Origin: Alphaproteobacteria bacterium
GTDB taxonomy: Bacteria > Pseudomonadota > Alphaproteobacteria > Puniceispirillales > Puniceispirillaceae
Length of the DNA: 50,420 nucleotides
Assembly (NCBI GenBank): GCA_016779005.1
Contig: JADHOL010000013.1
Location: 1-50,420 of the forward strand
Direction: 5' to 3'
Below, piece after piece: positions 10,176-20,061 of the stretch. The translations under genes were made by a program, and so were the position numbers. Position 1 is the first letter of the stretch. Each line of letters starts with the position of its first letter. The notes beneath the pieces were generated by a model. The model was not told where the DNA came from. It made no database searches and saw nothing but the letters and a program-made list of their open reading frames with translations.

Positions 10176-10970
10176 CTAATCTCTTGCCTGTTCTGCTTTT
10201 TCTGACCTGAGATATCCGCTCGCAAGTAAATAGGTTTCAACTGATTCAACTCTACTTGCTGCTGGTTTGAGATGTTTTACTTTTTCAAAACGCTCATTCA
10301 AAAGTCCCAGCAAAGATTTATCTGCCCCACCTCTAAACGCTTTGGCAAGGAAAACGCCCCCATCAGCAAGCACTTCATCTGCAAAATCAATCGCTATCTC
10401 AAGCAGACCCATCGTTCTTAGATGGTCAGTTGGGCGATGTCCAGTTGTCGCTGCTGCCATATCTGATAATACAATATCTGCTTTACCCTCTAAATGCGAT
10501 TTGATTTCTTCAAGCATTAAGGGGTCATGAATATCGCCCTGCAGAATATAAGATCCTGCCACAGCCTCTGTTTCAAGCAAATCAATCCCAACAAGGCATC
10601 CTATCCCTGCATCAAGACGGCATCGTTTTGAAATAATTTGCAGCCATCCCCCTGGCGCACATCCTAAATCAACAATTTTCATATGCGGCCTTAAGAAATG
10701 ATGCTTGTCATCCATTTGTTCAAGCTTAATCGCTGCCCGTGAGCGAAGACCACGCTCATGAGTTTGAGATACAAACGGGTCATTTAACTGCCGTGTTAAC
10801 CAACGCTGAGAAGATAATTTACGACCGCGCATTTTTTTAGGTTTTTTAGTGAGACCTGCTTTTGTTTTATATGACCTGCCAGAGGGACCCTTTTTAGGGG
10901 TTCCCCCAGAATTTCCAGAATGACCGTCACCATTAGACATGAAACTTGCTTTCTTACCAATACTACTCAT
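10176..10970 (-). CDS. rlmE: 23S rRNA (uridine-2'-O-)-methyltransferase RlmE
   Basis: RrmJ/FtsJ fold enzyme that methylates U2552 of 23S rRNA late in large-subunit assembly. Motif I VDLGCAPGGW (100-109) binds SAM, and the K-D-K-E tetrad is visible as Lys82 (RAAIKLEQ), Asp170 (VLSDMA), Lys210 (FLAKAF) and Glu243 (SVETYL). The first 55 residues form a basic, Gly/Ser/Lys-rich tail, a feature of alphaproteobacterial homologues. The start could be the first ATG or Met11; neither has a clear ribosome binding site. It precedes guaB on the same strand. Confidence 0.93.
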   Translation of the reverse strand: MSSIGKKASFMSNGDGHSGNSGGTPKKGPSGRSYKTKAGLTKKPKKMRGRKLSSQRWLTRQLNDPFVSQTHERGLRSRAAIKLEQMDDKHHFLRPHMKIVDLGCAPGGWLQIISKRCRLDAGIGCLVGIDLLETEAVAGSYILQGDIHDPLMLEEIKSHLEGKADIVLSDMAAATTGHRPTDHLRTMGLLEIAIDFADEVLADGGVFLAKAFRGGADKSLLGLLNERFEKVKHLKPAASRVESVETYLLASGYLRSEKAEQARD

Positions 10971-11068
10971 AAAAACGCGATACTTCCGTTCATTAACAAT
11001 TCAAACGGATTGTCCAAAAATTACGGATCCCTGCTGCGCCGATCTGTGATTTTTATCGTTTTTTTATC

Positions 11069-14000
11069 CTATTCGTCGCTTGCTAACAAACCCTTGTCTC
11101 GCACAGCCCAGCCAACTCCAAAAAACCTCATTATGCCTCTTACAATGCTACCAATATCACTACTTACCCCTATCATTGCAGGAACAACAAATAATACCAG
11201 CACACTTGTAACAGCAAGTCCGAATGTGATTGTAGTTGCCATCGGAATTAGAAATTGTGCTTGCAGTGATTTTTCAAACATAATGGCAGATAGCCCGCCT
11301 ATTGTCGTACCAGAAGTAAGAAGCATTGGCCTGAGCCTGTCCATTGCACCTCGAACCACAGCATTTTCCAAAAGATTACCGTCATCCTCTAACTCTAGTT
11401 TACGACGTTCGATAGTTGCGACCAGAATAATAGAATTATTCACCACAATTCCAGCTAAAGCAATTATCGCAAACATTGATAATATATTCAGACTTAAGCC
11501 CATTACATAGTGACCGAAAACGGCACCAATCAGACAAAATGGAATAATAATCATTACAGAAAAAGGTAGAGTCCAGCTTGAAAAAACCCATGCTAAAATG
11601 ACATATATTGATACCAGCGCTAAAATCGCTCCCACGCCCATATCAGCGAACGTTTCATCCTGCTCCTGATTCCTGCCACCAAATGCGTAACTATATCCCG
11701 CATCGGCAACTAAATCAGGTAATTCAGAATTTTCCATTGCCTGAACGAATTCGGATGTATTCATCACCGCTTCATCTAAATCACCTAAAATAGCAATTTC
11801 TCGAAAACCGTTTTGGCGTCTTACAATGTCAAACCCAAGCCTGCTTTCAATTTTAGCAACTTCGTCCAAATCTACATAATTTCCAGAATTATCAATTAGC
11901 TGAAACTGACCTATGTCATCATGAAGTAATTCATTATCTGGCAGCGACAGGCGAACTGTTACCTCTTCATCTCCTCTTGCAAATTTCTGCACAACAGCCC
12001 CATCAAGTGCAGACCTGATTTGCAAACCAATGGACTGGGTGGTAAATCCAAGCGACCTGCCGAGCGGTGTAAGGGTAATAATGCGTTCCTCAGCACCATA
12101 ATTCATATTATCTACAACATCTGAAACGCCAGAGAGCTGTTTTACAATATCTACGGTCTTTAGCGCTAACTGCTTTAACTCATTCAAATCATTGCCCATA
12201 ATTCGAATGTCTATGTCTCTTCCGGGGGGGCCACCCTCAGGTGCTCGAACCTGCAAGATATCTAATCCTGGTTGTGGGATAATTTCATTCCGAAGTGTCT
12301 CTACAAAATCACGAGAACGAACCTCTCTTTTATCAGCAGGAATGAGATTAATAAGAATAGCGCCTTGTCTCACATTTACAGCAGTTTGCGCATCCTCCTC
12401 AGAAAGCGTCTGAGCAAATTGAGTATAAGCAAAATCGATTAACTCAGTTTCACCTTTTGTCAGTTTTTCTTCTGTTGCTTTTACCGCTCTTTCAAGCTCA
12501 CTTAACATCGCCATAGTTTGCTTTTCAGAAGAACCTGGCACCATTGTGACGTTTGCATAAGCAATATCTGCTTCAGGCGAAGAGAAAAAGACAAAGCCAA
12601 CACGACCCCCCACCATCATACCAACAGATAAAATCAATAATCCGAATGCAGCAGCAAGGGTTACATATCTAAAACGAAAAGAGATGCGCACGACTGGGCT
12701 AAATGCTCGCTCCTTGAAATAATTAAAACCTGAATCAATTATTTGCCTGAAACGACTAGGCTTTTTTGTCGTGTCCCCACCTCCGTGTGCAAGATGTGTC
12801 GGCAAAACAAAGAAACATTCAACTAAACTCACAACAAGCACGGCACATACTACTGCAGGAATTGCAACAATAACTGCTCCAATAACCCCTTGGATTATAA
12901 ATAACGGAATAAATGCGGCAATGGTAGTAAGTGTGGATGAGAATACAGGTCCGCCCATGCGTGTTGCTGCAAGGATGGCAGAATCTTGAGCCGAGAGTTG
13001 CTTGCTGGTGCGAAGATACTCGGTATGCTCTCCTATAACAATAGCATCATCCACAACAATCCCGAGAGCCATTATCAAGCCAAATAGTGATATCATATTG
13101 ATAGTTTGGCCAAATAGAAGCATTGCACCAAATGTTGCCATGAATGCCACAGGAATTCCCCATGCAACCCAAAAAGCAGTTCTAGCTGGCAGGAATAAGA
13201 ACAAAACCAGTAAAACGATAACCAGACCACTGATACCATTTGATACCATCAACTCAATTCTTTCAGATATTAAATCAGCTTGAACATTATGTTGCGCCAA
13301 TGTTAAAGAAGCTGGTAACGTCTCGACCTTTTCTAAAAGATAGGTTTGAACTATGTCGTTAATTTTTAGTGAATCATTCGTCTCACTTCGCTGGATAACC
13401 AAATTAACCGCTGGCATTAAGTCATGAAAAATCAGGACAGAAGAATCTTTAATTCCATCTTTTAAATCAGCAACATCGCCCAGCAATACCGAACTTCCAT
13501 CACTTCTAACAAGGACTTCAATATCCGCGAAATCAGCAGCTCGATACCGTTTGCCAAGAGAGCGAACACGCAAAGCCCCATCCGCAAAACTACCTGCTGG
13601 AATATCAATAGAGGAAGCAGAAATTATATTTGAGAGGTCGACCAGACTTAGCCCTAGCCGCGCTAATTCTCTCTCTTTTACCTCAATAATAATTTCTTCT
13701 TCAGGCAGACCAATTAAGTCAATTTTATCTACGCCAACCCGTAACAATTCCTCTTTAATTTGCTTGGAATGGAAGCGCAGAATATCCAATGATACATTGC
13801 CATATAAGGTAAGCGTTGCGACAGTATCTAAAAATTCTGCTTGAATAATAACCGGCGTTTCAGACTCATCGGGGAAATCAACTGCTCCAATTGCGTTTTC
13901 AACATCAGACAACGCCTTCTGCATATCAGTCCCAAAATCAAACTCGACAACCGCTGTTGCTCTTCCTTCAAAAGAGGTCGACTTAACAGTCTTTGCTCCT

Positions 14001-14230
14001 TCAATTGCGCGTAACTCTGGCTCCAAAGACTGAGTTATATTCGAATCCACATCCTCTGCTGTTGCTCCTGTCCATGCGACAGAAACAGCAATAATATCAA
14101 CGCTAATATCAGGAAAAAACTGCTTGTTTATGCGGGTTGTGGATAAAGCGCCAACCAGCAACATCAAGATCATAATAAGATTTGCTGCCGTTCTGTGTTT
14201 AACAAAAAATTTAATAATGTCTGCAAACAT
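11069..14230 (-). CDS. RND efflux transporter, inner-membrane pump subunit
   Basis: At 1053 aa this is a full-length AcrB/MexB-like RND protein. It has the first span after MFADIIKFFVKHRTAANLIMILMLL, a large periplasmic domain, the TM4 proton-relay block GLIMALGIVVDDAIVIGEH, and a second repeat with GIVVNNSIILVATIERR. It exports drugs or other amphiphiles by proton antiport through a tripartite complex. The adaptor gene ends five bases upstream, so both are co-transcribed. No outer-membrane TolC gene is present in the window. Substrates cannot be read from the sequence. Confidence 0.93.
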   Translation of the reverse strand: MFADIIKFFVKHRTAANLIMILMLLVGALSTTRINKQFFPDISVDIIAVSVAWTGATAEDVDSNITQSLEPELRAIEGAKTVKSTSFEGRATAVVEFDFGTDMQKALSDVENAIGAVDFPDESETPVIIQAEFLDTVATLTLYGNVSLDILRFHSKQIKEELLRVGVDKIDLIGLPEEEIIIEVKERELARLGLSLVDLSNIISASSIDIPAGSFADGALRVRSLGKRYRAADFADIEVLVRSDGSSVLLGDVADLKDGIKDSSVLIFHDLMPAVNLVIQRSETNDSLKINDIVQTYLLEKVETLPASLTLAQHNVQADLISERIELMVSNGISGLVIVLLVLFLFLPARTAFWVAWGIPVAFMATFGAMLLFGQTINMISLFGLIMALGIVVDDAIVIGEHTEYLRTSKQLSAQDSAILAATRMGGPVFSSTLTTIAAFIPLFIIQGVIGAVIVAIPAVVCAVLVVSLVECFFVLPTHLAHGGGDTTKKPSRFRQIIDSGFNYFKERAFSPVVRISFRFRYVTLAAAFGLLILSVGMMVGGRVGFVFFSSPEADIAYANVTMVPGSSEKQTMAMLSELERAVKATEEKLTKGETELIDFAYTQFAQTLSEEDAQTAVNVRQGAILINLIPADKREVRSRDFVETLRNEIIPQPGLDILQVRAPEGGPPGRDIDIRIMGNDLNELKQLALKTVDIVKQLSGVSDVVDNMNYGAEERIITLTPLGRSLGFTTQSIGLQIRSALDGAVVQKFARGDEEVTVRLSLPDNELLHDDIGQFQLIDNSGNYVDLDEVAKIESRLGFDIVRRQNGFREIAILGDLDEAVMNTSEFVQAMENSELPDLVADAGYSYAFGGRNQEQDETFADMGVGAILALVSIYVILAWVFSSWTLPFSVMIIIPFCLIGAVFGHYVMGLSLNILSMFAIIALAGIVVNNSIILVATIERRKLELEDDGNLLENAVVRGAMDRLRPMLLTSGTTIGGLSAIMFEKSLQAQFLIPMATTITFGLAVTSVLVLFVVPAMIGVSSDIGSIVRGIMRFFGVGWAVRDKGLLASDE

Positions 14231-14235
14231 GAAAC

Positions 14236-15426
14236 CTATTCCACATCAATAATTTCTGAAATTTCAACTTTCATACCAGCCGCAAGCCCTGGCAATCGGG
14301 TATTAACGATTAGATCATTTTCTTCTAAATCACCCGTTATCCAAATTTTTCCAATGCTTCGATGTTTAATTTCCACCTGCTTTGCAACTGAACGACCATT
14401 TACCACGCTATATACCTGATTATTTTCATGAAGCGCTGTTTCTGGCAGCACGGCTACTTGTTTCAAGTCTAGCCCCTGATAGACAACTTCTACAAACGCA
14501 CCAACCGGAATAGACGTTGCTGTCTCTACATCCAGCTCGGCAAATACTGTACCGCCGCCATCAGACTTATCAACTTGTGATTGATATCTGCGAATAGTGG
14601 CTGGGATAGTAGCAACATTATCATTACCACTTTTCCATATGACAGACACTTTTGAATTTAACAGCCGGTCTGCATTTACAAATATTTCTGCTGGCACAAT
14701 AAACGGCACTTCTGCTGCATTTATTTCAGTCAATGTACCAAATGAGCTAGCGCCTGTAACTCTTTGTCCTAATGCAATATTAACATTACTTAAGCTACCT
14801 GTAAAAGGGGCAACAAGTTCAGCATCTTCAATATCTTTTAATTGATTTTTGCGAAGAATTTCCAATGCTCTTAATCTTGCAATAGATTGAGAAACCTGAT
14901 TTTCGGTAATCACAAGGGAGAGTTCAGCTTCATCTAGACTTGCATCTGTTGCCACATTTCGGATTTTCATTTTTTGCACTCTATCAACAAGCTTGCGCCT
15001 AAGCTCTGTCTGTTTTTCAAGAGAGGCAATATTGATTTTCTCGGCTTCTATTTTAGCGTCGGTATCTGCAAGTGCCAATATTTGCCGTGTCGTATCCAAT
15101 CGGACGAGAAGTTCACCCTTCTTTAATATGGCACCATCCTTCAAATTTGGAGATACAAATTCTATTTCCCCAATAGCGGCCATTTGTAAATTGGCATGGC
15201 GCATTGCCTTAACGGTACTGTACGCTCTAAAATTAGGCTGTGCATCAGAGAATGAAACAGGCGTTGCTTTTACAGACCAGACTTTCTCTTCTAATGTAAT
15301 CGGTTCCACCACAGGCTTTGTGCTTTGTAGATACATAAATCCAGCAATAAATAGGCCAAGAACCAAGAATGCAGGGAATATTCTTGTTAACAAGAATTTT
15401 AGAAAACGAACCATCTGTGATCTCAT
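14236..15426 (-). CDS. RND efflux periplasmic adaptor (HlyD/MFP family)
   Basis: An N-terminal membrane anchor (FLLTRIFPAFLVLGLFIAGFMYL) is followed by a barrel-sandwich half (GEIEFVSPNLKDGAILKKGELLVRLDT), an alpha-hairpin of about 70 residues, the second lipoyl half (DAELVAPFTGSLSNVNIALGQRV) and a beta-barrel. It links the pump at 11069-14230 to an outer-membrane channel. The frame opens with a TTG at 15459, but the ATG at 15424-15426 (MRSQMVRF) or the next one at 15414 fits better in front of the anchor. No clear ribosome binding site decides between them. It is divergent from the MATE gene. Confidence 0.9.
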   Translation of the reverse strand: MRSQMVRFLKFLLTRIFPAFLVLGLFIAGFMYLQSTKPVVEPITLEEKVWSVKATPVSFSDAQPNFRAYSTVKAMRHANLQMAAIGEIEFVSPNLKDGAILKKGELLVRLDTTRQILALADTDAKIEAEKINIASLEKQTELRRKLVDRVQKMKIRNVATDASLDEAELSLVITENQVSQSIARLRALEILRKNQLKDIEDAELVAPFTGSLSNVNIALGQRVTGASSFGTLTEINAAEVPFIVPAEIFVNADRLLNSKVSVIWKSGNDNVATIPATIRRYQSQVDKSDGGGTVFAELDVETATSIPVGAFVEVVYQGLDLKQVAVLPETALHENNQVYSVVNGRSVAKQVEIKHRSIGKIWITGDLEENDLIVNTRLPGLAAGMKVEISEIIDVE

Positions 15427-15598
15427 GGAATTAAGGTTGATAATTAAAAAGAAAATCAAGTTTTATTGATTGACGATGTGTATTTATACTGGCATTACGG
15501 TTTTAAAGAAAGCGTGTATTAGAAATTGATATTAAGTTTTTAGATATAAATGGTCTAAAGAATTATCACTCGGCTTTTATTTTTGAAAGTGTTTCTTA

Positions 15599-17005
15599 GT
15601 GTCCTTAAAAAAATCTGGTTTTGTTAACACAGTTAATGTTAACTGGAAATTAGACTTTTATAGTCTGATTAGACTTGCCATTCCGCTTGGAATAGCGCAG
15701 CTCATTTCCATTGGAATCATGACATCCGATATTTGGGCCATGGGCCGCCTTGGCAGTTTTGACCTTGCGGCAGGCGGTCTTGCTATAAGATATTATCAAC
15801 CATTTTATTTCTTTGCACTTGGCATGTTAGTTGTCATCTCCTCACTTACCTCACAGGCTCTGGGTGCCGGTGATATGACTTCAGTAAGACGGGTATTTAG
15901 ACAGGGAATGACGGTTTCCATTGCATTTGGCCTTATATTAGCGTTGCCAATCATATCTGGCATTTGGCTATTACCTGCCTTAGGACAGGATGAAATTCTG
16001 GTAAATCATGCCGCGCCTTTTTTAGTCATATCAGCTTTTACCTTGCCGTTAATGTTTTTATTCCTAGTTATGCGTTTCTTCTCTGCCGCGTATGGAAAAC
16101 CCTATGTGCAGTTACTTGGCGCAATCATTGCGCTTAGCTGTAATCTTGTTGGCAATGAATTGCTGGCATTTGGTTTTCTTGGGGTGCCTGAATTAGGTCT
16201 CGTTGGGATTGCTTTATCAACTGCTATGTGCTTCTTTATAGGCACGTTATCAATGGCCCTCATCATTGGATTTCGGGCACCTTTTAATCAAATTCAGCCT
16301 TTTAGGCGGTTATGGGTAATGGATTGGCAGATAACCAAAAAAATATTAAAAGTTGGCACGCCTAACGGGGTAATGGTTATGTCTGAAACAGGTATGTTTG
16401 CGGTCGCATCGATAATGATGGGGGTGTTTGGTACAGCAGCGCTTGCTGCTACCGCAATAGCAACCCAGCTCGCAGGCATCTGTTTTATGATCCCCCTATC
16501 CATAGCGCAGGCAAGTGCTATTCTAATAGGCAGAGCCGCGGGAAGTCAGGATACAAAAAAAGTCGCCAGAATGAGTATTATCTCCCTGGGATTAGGGATA
16601 GCGGTTACCAGCGTGATGACCGTGCTGATTTATCTATTTCATTTACCCTTAATCGATATTTTTCTCCGGCAGGATGATCCTCTTTTGCAAGCAGTAACAA
16701 ATTTTGCGATACCATTTCTTCTGATAACAGCCCTATTTCAGCTCGTTGATGGCACGCAGGCCATAGCCGCATCAATATTGCGAGGCATAAATGATACTGC
16801 AATTCCAGCAATGATTGGCTTCATTTGTTTTTGGGGCGGCGGATTATTTACCGGATACCTTCTTGCCTTTAAGGTTGGATTGGGGCCAAATGGAATCTGG
16901 TTTGGTCTTGCGTGCGGGCTTACCCTTGCTAGTATAATCCTCACAGCTAGATGCTTTCGGTTTTTATCTAAAATGAAGGTTAGTAAAAAGGTAGTATTGG
17001 GATAA
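15599..17005 (+). CDS. MATE family multidrug exporter
   Basis: The 468-aa protein has about 12 hydrophobic spans arranged as two MatE halves, with PLGIAQLISIGIMTSDIWAMGRLG at the start of the first half and VGTPNGVMVMSETGMFAVASIMMG at the start of the second. MATE proteins (NorM-like) export cationic compounds by Na+ or H+ antiport. It starts with GTG at 15599; no strong ribosome binding site is seen. It is divergent from the RND adaptor and lies 39 bases before glnE, with which it may be co-transcribed. Confidence 0.9.
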   Translation: MSLKKSGFVNTVNVNWKLDFYSLIRLAIPLGIAQLISIGIMTSDIWAMGRLGSFDLAAGGLAIRYYQPFYFFALGMLVVISSLTSQALGAGDMTSVRRVFRQGMTVSIAFGLILALPIISGIWLLPALGQDEILVNHAAPFLVISAFTLPLMFLFLVMRFFSAAYGKPYVQLLGAIIALSCNLVGNELLAFGFLGVPELGLVGIALSTAMCFFIGTLSMALIIGFRAPFNQIQPFRRLWVMDWQITKKILKVGTPNGVMVMSETGMFAVASIMMGVFGTAALAATAIATQLAGICFMIPLSIAQASAILIGRAAGSQDTKKVARMSIISLGLGIAVTSVMTVLIYLFHLPLIDIFLRQDDPLLQAVTNFAIPFLLITALFQLVDGTQAIAASILRGINDTAIPAMIGFICFWGGGLFTGYLLAFKVGLGPNGIWFGLACGLTLASIILTARCFRFLSKMKVSKKVVLG

Positions 17006-17044
17006 AAGCGGCTATAGAAATACAAAATGTAAGAGATTATTTCC

Positions 17045-19828
17045 ATGCCTTACACTGCAGAACAGAACAACACCCCCTCATTGCTTCAAAGACAAGAGCT
17101 TGTTTGCAACAGCAAAATTACAACACCCATTGCAGACGAGCATATACAACAGACTGGCATTAAATCAGACAAAAATAAGCTTTCTGCTATTTTTTCAACC
17201 TGCCCCCATCTTCTTCAGCTAAGCCAGTTCTATGCCTCTTCTTATTTGTCTCATATATTAAATTCAAACTGGGAATTTGCTCTCAACCATATAACAGAGG
17301 AATTTAAGGCCAGCCTTCATAATACAAGCGATGAGCAACAGGTTTTGCGTGCCATTAGAATCTATAAAAACCAAAGCCATTACGTGATTTCAATGAGTGA
17401 GCTGCTTGGCCTTATGAGTATTGAAAAGAGTTGCAAATCTCTTAGTTTAGTCGCAGAACACGCTATCCAGCAGACAGCATCTTATGTGCTACGCCAAATG
17501 GGCATTCAATCGATGCAGAGATGCGGCTGGACTATTTTAGCCATGGGAAAGCTTGGCGCAGAAGAGTTAAATTATTCCTCAGATCTTGATCTTATTTCTT
17601 TTCACTCACCTAGTGCGATGCATAGTGACAAGCAATTTATAGAGCTTAGCCAACGTCTAATATATATGCTTTCAACAAAAACCAAAGATGGCAATGGCTG
17701 GCGCATTGATATGCGACTTCGCCCTAATCCAAGCGCAACGGCGATAAGTTTAGATATTAACACCGCTATTATTTATTATGAGAGTATCGCAAGAACATGG
17801 GAGCGAGCTGCTTTTGTAAGGTCAAGACCAATTGCGGGTGACACTCAACTTGGAACAGATTTCTTATCAAAAATAGAGCCCTTTATTTGGCGAAGTACGC
17901 TTGATTATAGCGTTATTGAAGATTTGCAAAATTGGCTTAGGCATTTACCAATACCAAAAGACTATCTGGGTTATGATGTGAAGCTTGGCGCATTTGGCAT
18001 TCGCCATGTTGAGTTAATAACCCATATCCTTCAATTATTGGGGGGCGGACGCAATTTTGAGCTTCGAAGCAATAATACTTCAAAGGCCCTGATTGCGCTC
18101 GAAAAATCTGGCTGGTTAGCTAGTGGCAAGTCAGATGCATTAATTGGCTGTTATTATGCTTGGCGCAGAATAGAACACAGGCTTCAATATCAAAGAGATT
18201 CCCACACCCATAAACTGCCAAAATCTGAGGATGCGTTTGAAGCATTTGCATATCTTATGGGGTATGAAAATAATAGTAGTTTTAGAATAGCATTAGGTGA
18301 CTTATTGGAATTCACTAAGAATTCAGCCGCTCATCCTCTATTAAATGAAATGGTCTCAAGGCACGCTAGTGGAAGCGCCCCCTCTGTCACATTGCCTCAG
18401 CTTCCTGAATTAGTTCAAGAATGGATAGCTCAGCTTGGTTTTGATAATGCAAAAGCGATACAAGATACGATACAAGCTTGGCTAAGCGGCTCTATTGCAG
18501 CAACTTCAAGCGAGCGAGCAAAGTCCTATCTTGCAAGATTACTTCCCAAAATGTTACCTGAAATTGCAAAATCAGACTATCCTAATGCCGCTTTTGCCGC
18601 TTTTCAGGATATTATATCTAGCCTGCCAGCTGGTGTGCAAATTTTTGCACTGCTTGAGAACAACCCATCTCTTGTGGGTCTTTTATCGAACATTCTTGTA
18701 AAAGCGCCTCGCCTAACCGAAATACTTCGATATAACAGCTATCTTTTAGATGATTTGCTAGAAAATGAGTTTTTCAGCCAGCTTCCAGATAAAATGACAC
18801 TCACTAAAATACTTGAAGATGCGTTAGCACATGTCTCATTAGAACAAGCTTTAGATACCATACGAAAACGCAATAAAAGCTGGAATTTTCAAGCTGATAT
18901 TCACCTGCTAGAAGCAGTGACACCGTCATCGCAAATCATGCGTTTCAGAAGTGATGTTGCAAGTGCTTGCCTCTGCCAGATAACCTATCTTGCATCACAA
19001 GATTTTGCCCTTAGGCATGGTAATATTGACGCTAGCCTTGAGATTATAGCCGTTGGCAGATTAGCAACCAATTCTCTGACAGCGCAATCTGATCTTGATT
19101 TAATCTTTGTTTATGATGGCCAGATGGATGACATCTCAGATGGCGCGAAGCCACTTGGATTAAGCAGTTATTTCATCCGCCTCACACAGCTTATTACCAG
19201 CTGGATGAGTCTTAAGACGGCACATGGAAGATTATATGAACTTGATTTGCGTTTGCGCCCTGATGGGAATGCAGGACCTCTTGCCATAAGCAGCGAGCGC
19301 TTTTCATCCTATTACGACAGGGAAGCTTGGATATGGGAATTTTTTGCCTTAAGAGATGCTCGCACCGTGCTTAATGGCTCTTCTTTTTCTAAACATCTTT
19401 CGGCAAAGCTGGAGATTTTGCGATCGCACCGCATTAAACCTGCAGAATTATCATCTGCCTTTGCTGAAATCCAAGATAGAAGAAAAGGAGAAACGTACCA
19501 TTTTTGGAATTTAAAACAACGCCATGGCGGATTACTTGATTGCTCAATAGTACTTTATATCATCGGAAATTTGGATAAAGAATATCCTGTCATATCTAAC
19601 AGGCTAAACCAAATTCAATCTCGTCTAGAACAGCTTATTCAACAACTCTCAACACGGCTAATTTCTTATAATAGTAGCACACTTCCAGAACAGCTTATTT
19701 ATTTTATTGCCATCCAATTAGGATATGCTTCAGATACATTATTAAAGACACAAATTGACAATGATACTAGCCTAATTAGCAAAATTCTTAGGATCTTATT
19801 ACACTCTAGACCCGAAAAAAATTCATAA
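17045..19828 (+). CDS. glnE: Bifunctional glutamine synthetase adenylyltransferase/deadenylylase
   Basis: Controls glutamine synthetase by adenylylating or deadenylylating it in response to PII and glutamine. Two nucleotidyltransferase domains are visible. The N-terminal one has GKLGAEELNYSSDLDLI at 168-184, and the C-terminal one has GRLATNSLTAQSDLDLIFVYDG near 671, with the DxD metal ligands in both. The linker carries the GlnE-specific block RRIEHRLQYQRDSHTHKLP. At 927 aa it is slightly short for the family but complete. PII (glnK) and ammonium transporter genes lie 6 kb away in the same window. Confidence 0.95.
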   Translation: MPYTAEQNNTPSLLQRQELVCNSKITTPIADEHIQQTGIKSDKNKLSAIFSTCPHLLQLSQFYASSYLSHILNSNWEFALNHITEEFKASLHNTSDEQQVLRAIRIYKNQSHYVISMSELLGLMSIEKSCKSLSLVAEHAIQQTASYVLRQMGIQSMQRCGWTILAMGKLGAEELNYSSDLDLISFHSPSAMHSDKQFIELSQRLIYMLSTKTKDGNGWRIDMRLRPNPSATAISLDINTAIIYYESIARTWERAAFVRSRPIAGDTQLGTDFLSKIEPFIWRSTLDYSVIEDLQNWLRHLPIPKDYLGYDVKLGAFGIRHVELITHILQLLGGGRNFELRSNNTSKALIALEKSGWLASGKSDALIGCYYAWRRIEHRLQYQRDSHTHKLPKSEDAFEAFAYLMGYENNSSFRIALGDLLEFTKNSAAHPLLNEMVSRHASGSAPSVTLPQLPELVQEWIAQLGFDNAKAIQDTIQAWLSGSIAATSSERAKSYLARLLPKMLPEIAKSDYPNAAFAAFQDIISSLPAGVQIFALLENNPSLVGLLSNILVKAPRLTEILRYNSYLLDDLLENEFFSQLPDKMTLTKILEDALAHVSLEQALDTIRKRNKSWNFQADIHLLEAVTPSSQIMRFRSDVASACLCQITYLASQDFALRHGNIDASLEIIAVGRLATNSLTAQSDLDLIFVYDGQMDDISDGAKPLGLSSYFIRLTQLITSWMSLKTAHGRLYELDLRLRPDGNAGPLAISSERFSSYYDREAWIWEFFALRDARTVLNGSSFSKHLSAKLEILRSHRIKPAELSSAFAEIQDRRKGETYHFWNLKQRHGGLLDCSIVLYIIGNLDKEYPVISNRLNQIQSRLEQLIQQLSTRLISYNSSTLPEQLIYFIAIQLGYASDTLLKTQIDNDTSLISKILRILLHSRPEKNS

Positions 19829-20061
19829 AATACTCAGCGATAGACCCAAAGCCAGCACGTCGCGTTAGAGGCATTATGTTTGATATCTGATAAACGACAG
19901 ATTGATGACGCAAATAAGAGAGTATGTCGCTATAAAGAATTGTACCGGTTATTTCCGTTCACAAGAGCGAATAAATCAAGAGCGATTAAATATTGTGCCG
20001 AATTCATGTGTTTTTTTTTACTTACATCATTAAGTCTTGCTAAGACTTGAAAGAAAATTTG